Part shown: positions 29,105-36,402 of the stretch, piece after piece
How the letters are laid out: every line of letters starts with the position of its first letter
Position numbering within the stretch: position 1 is the stretch's first letter
Origin: TMED8 sp038125725
GTDB taxonomy: Bacteria > Pseudomonadota > Alphaproteobacteria > Rhodospirillales > Casp-alpha2
Length of the DNA: 57,400 nucleotides
Direction: 5' to 3'
NCBI GenBank assembly: GCA_038125725.1
Contig: JAYPEK010000025.1
Location: 1-57,400, forward strand
The notes under the pieces: model-generated
The model's database searches: none
What the model saw: the letters and a program-made list of their open reading frames with translations, nothing else
Told to the model about the DNA's origin: nothing
Translations under genes and position numbers: made by a program

Positions 29105-29117
29105 CGCTAACCGGTTA
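29105..29117. promoter_or_regulatory. CGCTAACCGGTTA site, copy 2
   Basis: This is identical to the 13-mer at 28453-28465 and contains the palindrome TAACCGGTTA. It lies 8 bp from the FNR-like box and 16 bp before the 75-residue gene, in the divergent usp promoter. Confidence 0.5.
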
Positions 29118-29133
29118 ACAACGGACAAAACCC

Positions 29134-29361
29134 ATGAACGACGCCGACGCCGAAGCCGATTTCGAGAAGGCCGACATCATCCTCGCCGATGCGCTGCAAC
29201 GCTTCCAGGCGGACGGCGTCAGCCCTTATGTTTACGGCATGGCGCTGATGGAAATCGGTATCGCCGCGTTGATCAACGTCGGCGAGGACGCCGGCGAGAT
29301 CGCCGAACAGGCGCGGCACATCGCCGAGCGGGTGGCGCCGGCGCTGCGTGGTCCGAGATAA
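29134..29361 (+). CDS. Uncharacterised 75-residue acidic helical protein
   Basis: This small acidic protein (MNDADAEADFEKADIILADAL) is predicted to be largely helical with no membrane segment. It lies between the FNR-box region and ssb and may share the divergent promoter with usp. No clear ribosome-binding site is seen and I do not recognise the family. The 138 bp that follow, before ssb, are AT-rich near their start and hold no gene. Confidence 0.6.
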   Translation: MNDADAEADFEKADIILADALQRFQADGVSPYVYGMALMEIGIAALINVGEDAGEIAEQARHIAERVAPALRGPR

Positions 29362-29499
29362 ATACCCCCCTATACGATTAAGTGTATTTCTATCCACAGT
29401 GTTATACCTAAACGTCGCGATTCCGCTCTGGTCTGCGATGGCTGGACGCGCTAAGGTTCCGCCGGTCAAACAAAAGGCCAAAGGAAAGGAAAGAAGCCC

Positions 29500-29994
29500 A
29501 TGGCAGGTTCGGTGAACAAAGTCATTCTGGTCGGCAATCTGGGTCGCGATCCCGAGGTGCGCTACGCGCAGTCGGGCGCCAAGATCGTCAATCTTTCGGT
29601 GGCCACGTCGGAATCCTGGAAGGACCGGGAATCGGGCGAACGCCGCGAGAAAACCGAATGGCATCGGGTGGTGATCTTCAACGACCGCCTGGCCGACGTC
29701 GCCGAACAGTACCTGCGCAAGGGTTCCAAGGTCTATCTCGAGGGTTCGCTGCAGACCCGCAAATGGACCGGCAATGACGGCATCGAGAAGTACACAACCG
29801 AAGTGGTGCTGCAGCGCTACCGCGGCGAGCTGACCATGCTCGACACCCGCTCCGGCGGCGGCGGCGGCAGCGGTGGCGGCGGCGATTGGGGCGGCCCGAG
29901 CCAGGGCGGCGGCGGCGACTTCGGTGGCGGCGGCGGTCCCTCCGGTGGTGGCGGCCCGTCGGGCGGCGACCTCGACGACGAGATCCCGTTCTAG
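29500..29994 (+). CDS. ssb: Single-stranded DNA-binding protein
   Basis: This 164-residue protein has the OB fold (residues about 1-110; NKVILVGNLGRDPEVRYAQ, EWHRVVIFNDRLADVAEQYL), a Gly-rich linker and the acidic tip DDEIPF, the docking tail for repair and replication partners. It forms tetramers on ssDNA. An AAAGGAAAGGAAAG stretch precedes the ATG. In many proteobacteria ssb neighbours uvrA; here usp and the transporter gene lie between them. Confidence 0.97.
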   Translation: MAGSVNKVILVGNLGRDPEVRYAQSGAKIVNLSVATSESWKDRESGERREKTEWHRVVIFNDRLADVAEQYLRKGSKVYLEGSLQTRKWTGNDGIEKYTTEVVLQRYRGELTMLDTRSGGGGGSGGGGDWGGPSQGGGGDFGGGGGPSGGGGPSGGDLDDEIPF

Positions 29995-29998
29995 GGTT

Positions 29999-31000
29999 TC
30001 AGCCCGCCAACTCTCGTTTCCAAGCATCCGCAACCGCCGATAGACGCGTCGGCGCATCGATCAGGAGCGCGCGCCCGACGCGGCGCACACGGTTCTTGTC
30101 TGTTTCCTCGGTGACGTATTCCACTGGCGACTTGCCATCGACGCGGGCCAGGAACAGGCCCGGCAGCAAGCTGGCGGCGCGCGCTTCCAGGCTCGCCGCA
30201 TCTTCCCATGTCACCTCCGCCAGATAGCTCTCCGTCATTACCCGGAAACCGGCCAGGAAGGCATCCCGGGCGGCCGGCGTCCACAGGCACTTCAGCAGGA
30301 AATGGTTGATGCAGAAGGCGAGGTCGAAGGCAGGATCGCCGATGCAGGCGCATTCGGCATCCAGGAACACCGGGCCGGAGGGGCCAAGCAGGATGTTCTT
30401 GGGGCTGAAGTCGCCGTGGATCATGCAGATTTGCGTCTCCGCCGTGCGTCGGCTGAGACCCAAGAGTTGGTCCTTCAGGTCCGGGTGCCTGTCGGCGGTG
30501 GCCTCCAGGTAGGGCTCCAGGCGGATGGCGTGGAAGATGTCGGCGCGTGGAAACTTCGCAGCGACGCCCGCATCATTGGCCGTGCCGGCATGGATGCGGC
30601 CGAGCCGCTGGCCGGCCAGCGCCGCCGCGCCCAAGTTGACCCGCCCATCCCGGAGTTCCGATTTCCAGAGCTTGTGCGTGGCCGGGTCGAGGAATTCCAT
30701 CGCCGACAGCATGGCGTCTTCGTCGTGCGCCAGGATATGCGGCGCCGCGCCCGGCTGCAGCGCGCTGGCGATCTCCATCCAGGCGATCTCGAAGCGGTTG
30801 CGTTCCACCGGCGCGAACCAGTCGGCGGCGACCTTGAGCTTGGCCAGCGCGCGCTTCACGCAATAGACGCGTTCCGGCGTCTCCACCTTCCAGATATCCG
30901 ACGACACACCGCCCGTCAGCGGCTCGAACCGCGCGCCGGCGGGATCGTCCAGCAGGCCGAGGCGCTGGAGGCCAGCGATGATCTCGGGATCGATGTCCAT
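29999..31000 (-). CDS. Aminoglycoside-phosphotransferase-fold kinase
   Basis: This 333-residue protein has the APH kinase fold. The catalytic loop is H195-G-D197-F-S-P-K-N202, and D214 (FLDAE) is the metal-binding aspartate. The N-lobe shows EPLTGGVSSDIWKV and the lysine in CVKRAL. Residue spacing resembles methylthioribose kinase more than true aminoglycoside-resistance enzymes, so a small-metabolite kinase is more likely than antibiotic resistance. It is convergent with ssb and divergent from the MFS gene. Confidence 0.82.
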   Translation of the reverse strand: MDIDPEIIAGLQRLGLLDDPAGARFEPLTGGVSSDIWKVETPERVYCVKRALAKLKVAADWFAPVERNRFEIAWMEIASALQPGAAPHILAHDEDAMLSAMEFLDPATHKLWKSELRDGRVNLGAAALAGQRLGRIHAGTANDAGVAAKFPRADIFHAIRLEPYLEATADRHPDLKDQLLGLSRRTAETQICMIHGDFSPKNILLGPSGPVFLDAECACIGDPAFDLAFCINHFLLKCLWTPAARDAFLAGFRVMTESYLAEVTWEDAASLEARAASLLPGLFLARVDGKSPVEYVTEETDKNRVRRVGRALLIDAPTRLSAVADAWKRELAG

Positions 31001-31147
31001 GAGACGAGGTTATGCCGTGTCCGGGCCCGCCCGCCAAGGCCACTGATGGGGGGCAAGGGGGCGAGGGGGGCTTGACCCGCCGGAAGGGCGGGCAGAGAAT
31101 GCGGCCCGTTCGAACGAGACCCCCACCGACCACCGGGAGCCACCGAA

Positions 31148-32356
31148 ATGACTGAGGCCGCCGCAGCCGCCGGCGCCGATGCGCGCCGCAATGTGATCAT
31201 CCTGGCCACCAGCCAGGCACTTTGCATGAGCGGCGCCTCGCTGATCATGACCATTTCGGCCTTGGCCGGGCAGATGCTGGCGACCGACAAGACCCTGGCC
31301 ACGGTGCCGTTGGCGTTGCAGTTCACGGCGACCATGCTGACCACCATCCCGGCCTCGCTGCTGATGGGCAAGGTCGGGCGGCGCGTCGGCTTCACGCTCG
31401 GCCAGATCGTCGGCATCTGCGGCGCCTCGGTCGCCTGTTATGCCTTGTTCCAGGCGGATTTCGTGCTGTTCGCCGTCGGTTCCATGCTGCTCGGCGTGCA
31501 TAACGCGTTCTGGCAGTACTACCGCTTCGCCGCCGCCGACGTGGCCGGACCCGACTTCAAGGCGCGCGCCATTTCCTACGTCATGGCCGGCGGCGTTGCC
31601 GCCGCCATCCTGGGCCCGCAGATTTCCAAATGGACGATCGATCTGTTCGAACCGGTCACCTTCGCCGGCGGCTATGCCGGTGTCATCGGCCTCAGCTTCC
31701 TGACCATCATCCTGTTGCAACTGGTGCGCATTCCGAAGCCGGCGAAGACGCGCTTTGCCGCCGGCGGCCGGCCGTTGCTGGAAATCGCCCGCCAGCCGGC
31801 CTTCATCCTGGCGGTGATGACCGCCATGTTCGGCTACGGCGTCATGACCCTGGTGATGACGGCGACGCCCTTGGCCATGACGCTCTGCGGTTTCGGCTTC
31901 TCGTCCACGGCGACGGTGATCCAGTGGCACGTGCTGGCCATGTTCGCGCCCAGTTTCTTCACCGGCGACCTGATCAGGCGCTTCGGCGTCATCAACGTCA
32001 TCATCGTCGGCGTGCTACTGAACATCGGCGCCATGGCCGCCAACCTGACCGGCGTCAATATCGCCAACTTTACCGGCGGGCTGATCCTGCTGGGGCTGGG
32101 CTGGAACCTGATGTTCATCGGCGGCACCACGCTGGTCACCGAGACCTACCGCCCGGAAGAGCAATCCAAGGTGCAGGCGCTCAACGATTTCCTGGTGTTC
32201 TCGACCGTTTCGGCGGCCAGTTTCTCGTCCGGCGCGCTGCAGGCGAAGGTCGGGTGGGAGGCCGTCAACATGACGCTGGCGGTGCCCATGTTCGCGGTCT
32301 TCGTCGGTGCCATCTGGTACAAGATGGGCCATCCCCGCACCGGCGCCACGGCCTGA
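31148..32356 (+). CDS. MFS transporter
   Basis: This 402-residue protein has about twelve hydrophobic segments and the MFS loop motif MGKVGRRVGFTLGQ between helices 2 and 3. An aromatic FWQYYRFAAAD stretch follows helix 4. GGGAG lies 8 bases before the ATG. The substrate is unknown. It is followed by a 12-bp tandem repeat and gyrA. Confidence 0.88.
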   Translation: MTEAAAAAGADARRNVIILATSQALCMSGASLIMTISALAGQMLATDKTLATVPLALQFTATMLTTIPASLLMGKVGRRVGFTLGQIVGICGASVACYALFQADFVLFAVGSMLLGVHNAFWQYYRFAAADVAGPDFKARAISYVMAGGVAAAILGPQISKWTIDLFEPVTFAGGYAGVIGLSFLTIILLQLVRIPKPAKTRFAAGGRPLLEIARQPAFILAVMTAMFGYGVMTLVMTATPLAMTLCGFGFSSTATVIQWHVLAMFAPSFFTGDLIRRFGVINVIIVGVLLNIGAMAANLTGVNIANFTGGLILLGLGWNLMFIGGTTLVTETYRPEEQSKVQALNDFLVFSTVSAASFSSGALQAKVGWEAVNMTLAVPMFAVFVGAIWYKMGHPRTGATA

Positions 32357-32376
32357 GCCAGGACCGGGTATCCGCC

Positions 32377-32424
32377 GGGTTTTTCACTGGGCTTTTCACC
32401 GGGCTTTTCACTAGGTCTTTCACC
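32377..32424 (+). repeat. Four tandem copies of a 12-bp repeat
   Basis: GGGTTTTTCACT, GGGCTTTTCACC, GGGCTTTTCACT and AGGTCTTTCACC follow each other without gaps 20 bp after the MFS stop and 114 bp before the annotated gyrA start. Copies 2 and 3 differ at one base. Because the unit is a multiple of three, slippage would keep any reading frame, but no plausible gene uses it. Confidence 0.75.
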
Positions 32425-32428
32425 GGGG

Positions 32429-32444
32429 CTCGGCTTGTGCCGAG
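32429..32444 (+). other. Hairpin between the MFS gene and gyrA
   Basis: CTCGGC (32429-32434), a TTGT loop and GCCGAG (32439-32444) form a perfect 6-bp stem directly after the 12-bp repeats. There is no T-tract, so it could be a weak stop for the MFS transcript or a structure in the gyrA leader. Confidence 0.4.
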
Positions 32445-32538
32445 GGCCCGAAAATGTTAAAGTTCCATGACTCGGGGCGGCACCAGGTCGCCTCGATTTG
32501 CTTTTTAATAAGTTCTTGAAAATTAACGGTATTTTTCT

Positions 32539-35439
32539 TTGACATCGCCCGCCGATCCGCCTCCTGAAGAGGCCCCCGAATCGCCGCCGCCAGGAGACGG
32601 GGGAGACGGTGATTCCGGGAACCCCAATTCCGACGTGACCGCTGTCGCCATCGAAGACGAGATGCGCTCGTCGTACCTCGATTACGCCATGAGCGTGATC
32701 GTTTCGAGGGCGCTCCCCGATGTCCGTGACGGCCTGAAGCCGGTGCACCGCCGCATCCTTTATTCGATGAAGGAGAACGGCTTCGAGTACAACCGGCCGT
32801 ACCGCAAATCGGCGCGCATCACCGGTGACGTCATGGGTAAATACCACCCGCATGGCGACCAGGCGATCTACGACGCCATGGTGCGCATGGCGCAGGATTT
32901 CTCCATGCGCCTGCCGCTGATCGACGGCCAGGGCAACTTCGGGTCCATGGACGGCGACAAGGCCGCCGCCATGCGATACACCGAGGCCCGCATGGCGCGC
33001 TCGGCGCATGCGCTGCTCGAGGACATCGACCGCGATACCGTCGATTTCCAGCCCAACTACGACGAATCGGTCTCCGAGCCGCAGGTGTTGCCGGCGGGCT
33101 TTCCCAATCTGCTCGTCAACGGCGCCGGCGGCATCGCGGTCGGCATGGCCACCAACATCCCGCCGCATAACCTGGGCGAGGTCATCGACGCCTGCTGCGC
33201 CGTCATCGACAACCCCGACGTCACCATCGACGAACTGATCGAAAGCTGCATCCCGGGCCCGGATTTTCCGACCGGCGGCGTGATCCTCGGGCGCAACGGT
33301 ATCCTGTCGGCGTTCCATACCGGGCGCGGCTCGGTGGTGATGCGCGGCAAGACCTCGTTCGAGGAAGTGCGCAAGGACCGCATGGCGATCATCATTCACG
33401 AAGTTCCCTACCAGGTGAACAAGGCGCGGATGATCGAGAACATGGCGGAAGCCGTGCGCGACAAGCGCATCGAGGGCATTGCCGACCTGCGCGACGAATC
33501 CGACCGCGACGGCGTGCGCGTGGTCGTCGAGCTGAAGCGCGACGCCGAGCCTGAGGTTGTGCAGGCGCAGCTGTTCAAGTTCACGCCGCTGCAGACATCC
33601 TTCGGCGTCAACATGCTGGCGCTCGACGGCGGCCAGCCACGCCTGATGAACCTGAAGGACATCCTGGTCGCCTTCATCGCCTTCAGGGAAGAGGTCATTC
33701 GCCGGCGCACGATTTTCGAGCTCGGCAAGGCGCGCGAACGCGCCCACGTGTTGGCGGGTCTCGCCGTCGCCGTCGCCAACATCGACGACGTCATCGCCCT
33801 CATTCGCGCCGCGCCCGATCCGACCACGGCGCGCGAGCAGTTGATGTCGCGTGACTGGCCGGCGGCCGACGTAGCGCCGATGATCGCGCTCCTGGACGAG
33901 CCCGGCCACGCCGTGGTCGATGGCAAGTACAAGCTTTCGGAAGCCCAGGCGCGCGCCATTCTGGAACTGCGCCTGCACCGCCTGACGGGCCTCGAGCGCG
34001 ACAAGATCGGCGACGATCTGAAAGCGCTCGGCGAGCAGATCGAGGAATACCTGGCGATCCTGGCATCGCGCGACAAGCTTTATGGCCTGCTGCGTGACGA
34101 ACTGATGGCGATGCGCGAGCAGTTCGCCGACGAGCGCCGCACGGTGATCGAGGAGTCCGAATTCGAGCATGACATCGAGGACCTGATCCAGCGCGAGGAC
34201 ATGGTCGTCACCGTCACCAATGCCGGCTACATGAAGCGCGTGCCGCTCTCGACCTACCGCGCGCAGAAGCGCGGCGGCAAGGGCCGGTCCGGCATGGCGA
34301 CCCGCGACGAGGATTTCGTCAGTCAGGTGTTCGTGGTCAACACCCACACGCCGGTGCTGTTCTTCTCGTCCACCGGCATCGTCTACAAGCTCAAGGTCTA
34401 CAAGCTGCCGCTGGGAACGCCGCAGGCGCGCGGCAAGGCGATGGTCAATATCCTGCCGCTGAAGGAAGGCGAGACCATCACCACGATGATGCCGCTGCCC
34501 GAGGACGAGGATACCTGGGAGAACCTGTTCGTCATGTTCTCGACCACGTCCGGCAATGTCCGGCGCAACCGGCTGTCCGACTTCACCAACGTCATGTCCA
34601 ACGGCAAGATCGCCATGAAGCTGGACGACGGCGACCAGTTGGTGCGGGTGCGTACCTGCACCGAGGACGACGACGTGCTTTTGTCGGCGCGCGGCGGCAA
34701 GGTCATCCGTTTCCCGGTCGACGCGGTGCGCGTGTTTTCGTCGCGCAACTCGACCGGCGTGCGCGGCATGCGGCTGGCCAAGGACGACGAGGTCATCGCC
34801 ATGTCGATCCTGCGCCACGTCAAGGTCGAGATCGAGGACCGCGACCTCTACCTGCAATCCGTCGGCGCGGCGCGCCGGCTCAAGGGCGGCGACTACACCG
34901 ACCGCGCCGAGGACAAGGCCCGCGACGAGGAACTGGCGGCCAGGCTGGAAGAACCCCGCTTCCAGGAAATGGCGGAAAACGAGGAATTCATCCTGACCAT
35001 CGCCGAGGACGGCATGGGCAAGCGGACGTCCGCCTACGAGTACCGCATCGCCGGTCGCGGCGGCCAGGGCATCACCGGCATCGAGCTTGGCCGCGGCAAG
35101 GGCCAGGCTCCGAGTTCCATCGTCGCCGCCTTCACGGTGCTGGACACGGACCAGATCATGATGGTATCGGACGGCGGTCAGATCATCCGCTGCCCGATCG
35201 ACCAGATCTCCATCGTCGGCCGGAGTGCCCGGGGCGTCACGGTGTTCAAGGTGGCGGATGAGGAACGGCTGGTCTCCGTCAGCCGCCTGCGCGAAGTCGA
35301 GGGCGATGACGAGGACGACGAATTCGATGAAGACGAGGACGGCGCTCAGGCCGAGGGCCAGGACGCCGAAACCCAGGCGGAGGACGAAACCGGGGGGGAT
35401 ACCTGGACCGACGCCGAGGGGGAAGGGGAAGACCAATGA
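32539..35439 (+). CDS. gyrA: DNA gyrase subunit A
   Basis: This protein of up to 966 residues is the breakage-reunion subunit of gyrase. The catalytic tyrosine is Y147 (AAAMRYTEARM) and the quinolone-resistance region is YHPHGDQAIYDAMVRMAQ. The E. coli Ser83 position is Gln (Q108) while the Asp87 position is kept (D112). GyrA-box C-terminal blades follow (QKRGGKGRSGM), then a very acidic tail. The only starts after the upstream in-frame TAA (32524) and before the conserved domain are TTG at 32539 and GTG at 32635. Neither has a good ribosome-binding site; TTG keeps a Pro/Glu-rich extension seen in related bacteria. The stop overlaps coaD. Confidence 0.96.
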   Translation: MTSPADPPPEEAPESPPPGDGGDGDSGNPNSDVTAVAIEDEMRSSYLDYAMSVIVSRALPDVRDGLKPVHRRILYSMKENGFEYNRPYRKSARITGDVMGKYHPHGDQAIYDAMVRMAQDFSMRLPLIDGQGNFGSMDGDKAAAMRYTEARMARSAHALLEDIDRDTVDFQPNYDESVSEPQVLPAGFPNLLVNGAGGIAVGMATNIPPHNLGEVIDACCAVIDNPDVTIDELIESCIPGPDFPTGGVILGRNGILSAFHTGRGSVVMRGKTSFEEVRKDRMAIIIHEVPYQVNKARMIENMAEAVRDKRIEGIADLRDESDRDGVRVVVELKRDAEPEVVQAQLFKFTPLQTSFGVNMLALDGGQPRLMNLKDILVAFIAFREEVIRRRTIFELGKARERAHVLAGLAVAVANIDDVIALIRAAPDPTTAREQLMSRDWPAADVAPMIALLDEPGHAVVDGKYKLSEAQARAILELRLHRLTGLERDKIGDDLKALGEQIEEYLAILASRDKLYGLLRDELMAMREQFADERRTVIEESEFEHDIEDLIQREDMVVTVTNAGYMKRVPLSTYRAQKRGGKGRSGMATRDEDFVSQVFVVNTHTPVLFFSSTGIVYKLKVYKLPLGTPQARGKAMVNILPLKEGETITTMMPLPEDEDTWENLFVMFSTTSGNVRRNRLSDFTNVMSNGKIAMKLDDGDQLVRVRTCTEDDDVLLSARGGKVIRFPVDAVRVFSSRNSTGVRGMRLAKDDEVIAMSILRHVKVEIEDRDLYLQSVGAARRLKGGDYTDRAEDKARDEELAARLEEPRFQEMAENEEFILTIAEDGMGKRTSAYEYRIAGRGGQGITGIELGRGKGQAPSSIVAAFTVLDTDQIMMVSDGGQIIRCPIDQISIVGRSARGVTVFKVADEERLVSVSRLREVEGDDEDDEFDEDEDGAQAEGQDAETQAEDETGGDTWTDAEGEGEDQ

Positions 35440-35957
35440 GCAAGGAACGCGTTGCCGTCTATCCCGGGACATTCGATCCCGTGACCAACGGCCACATGGA
35501 CATCATCGCCCGCGCCGCCTTCCTGGTGGACAAGCTGGTGGTTGGTGTCGCAGTCAATATCGGCAAGGGGCCGCTGTTCAGCCTGGAAGAGCGGGTCGAG
35601 ATGGTCGAGGCCGAGGTTGCGGCGCTGACCAACAGCTCCAAAACCCATATCGCCGTCGAGCCCTTCGATAGCCTGCTGATGGATTTCGTCGTCGCCCAGG
35701 GCGGCACCATGGTGGTGCGGGGCTTGCGCGCCGTTTCCGATTTCGAGTACGAGTTTCAGATGGCGTCCATGAACGCGCGCCTCAATGACGACGTGGAGAC
35801 CGTGTTCCTGATGGCCTCCGAGCGCCAGCAGTTCATCGCGTCGCGCTTCGTCAAGGAGATCGCGCAGTTGGGCGGCGACATCTCGTCGTTCGTGTCGTCG
35901 CAGGTCAACGAACGGGTCAAGGCGAAGATCAAGGAATTGGCGGAAAGCGCCGAATAG
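35436..35957 (+). CDS. coaD: Phosphopantetheine adenylyltransferase
   Basis: This 173-residue enzyme transfers AMP from ATP to 4'-phosphopantetheine in coenzyme A synthesis. The nucleotidyltransferase motif is GTFDPVTNGHMDII. MVVRGLRAVSDFEYEFQMA and a C-terminal ISSFVSSQVNERV are typical. Its ATG overlaps the gyrA stop (ATGA). In many alphaproteobacteria coaD is followed by a peptidyl-prolyl isomerase, queA and tgt; here tRNA-Lys and accessory DNA follow instead. Confidence 0.96.
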   Translation: MSKERVAVYPGTFDPVTNGHMDIIARAAFLVDKLVVGVAVNIGKGPLFSLEERVEMVEAEVAALTNSSKTHIAVEPFDSLLMDFVVAQGGTMVVRGLRAVSDFEYEFQMASMNARLNDDVETVFLMASERQQFIASRFVKEIAQLGGDISSFVSSQVNERVKAKIKELAESAE

Positions 35958-35979
35958 GAAATCCTTTTCAGGAAATCCA

Positions 35980-36008
35980 TTGACCCACCGGACGGCAGTT
36001 TTTATACC
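35980..36008 (+). promoter_or_regulatory. tRNA-Lys promoter
   Basis: TTGACC (35980-35985), a 17-bp spacer and TATACC (36003-36008) give a strong sigma-70-type promoter, placing the start about 8 bp before the mature tRNA. Confidence 0.75.
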
Positions 36009-36023
36009 TTCGCCCGCACATGA

Positions 36024-36099
36024 GCGCGCTTAGCTCAGTTGGTAGAGCAACTGACTTTTAATCAGTAGGTCACAGGTTCGATCCCTGTAGCGCGTACCA
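36024..36099 (+). tRNA. tRNA-Lys (anticodon TTT)
   Basis: A 76-nt cloverleaf with encoded CCA is visible. GCGCGCT pairs with AGCGCGT in the acceptor stem (closing G-U pair). The D-arm holds AGTTGGTAGA, the anticodon stem is ACTGA/TCAGT, and the loop CTTTTAA has TTT at 36057-36059. The T-arm contains GGTTCGATCC. Confidence 0.97.
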
Positions 36100-36125
36100 A
36101 TTAAGTCTTTGAAATATAAGGCTAA

Positions 36126-36162
36126 AAAGCCCCGGCCAGAAATGGCCGGGGCTTTGATTTTT
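36126..36162. terminator. Bidirectional intrinsic terminator
   Basis: A 12-bp stem (36126-36137 with 36144-36155; core GCCCCGGCC/GGCCGGGGC) has a 6-base loop. It is followed by T-rich sequence on the plus strand and by T-rich sequence on the minus strand. It can end both the tRNA transcript and the convergent helicase operon. Confidence 0.85.
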
Positions 36163-36216
36163 GATCGAGGGACCACCGTGGTACCGAATCAATTTAAGAA
36201 ATAGGGTAGGCGTCCT

Positions 36217-36393
36217 CTATTTTTTCTCGGTTTCAATAGCCTCACCCACTTCTTCAACGCTCTCAGCGCCCTCACAGAGCCCTATGAACCACCAAGCGCC
36301 GTCCTTGTAGAGGGCAGGCTCGAAGAGTTCGTCTGCGTTGGGGCGGACCCAATAGTATTGGCCGTCTTCGAGGCACTTGGTGTCCGTCATCAT
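36217..36393 (-). CDS. 58-residue small acidic protein downstream of the RecD2-like helicase
   Basis: A frame of 58 residues opens at the ATG at 36393 (a second ATG lies at 36390, better spaced from GAGGG) and ends at TAG before the bidirectional terminator. It is rich in Trp, Tyr and acidic residues (GQYYWVRPNADELFEPALYK, DGAWWFIGL), a composition suggesting a small folded beta domain. It lies 9 bp after the helicase stop on the same strand, so it is probably the third gene of that operon. I recognise no family. Confidence 0.65.
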   Translation of the reverse strand: MMTDTKCLEDGQYYWVRPNADELFEPALYKDGAWWFIGLCEGAESVEEVGEAIETEKK

Positions 36394-36402
36394 AACCCTC
36401 GC

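Noticed and set aside
32146..35472. A 1108-codon minus-strand open frame
   Set aside because: It lies antisense to gyrA and coaD in high-GC DNA. Its His/Arg/Asp-rich composition has no recognisable domain.
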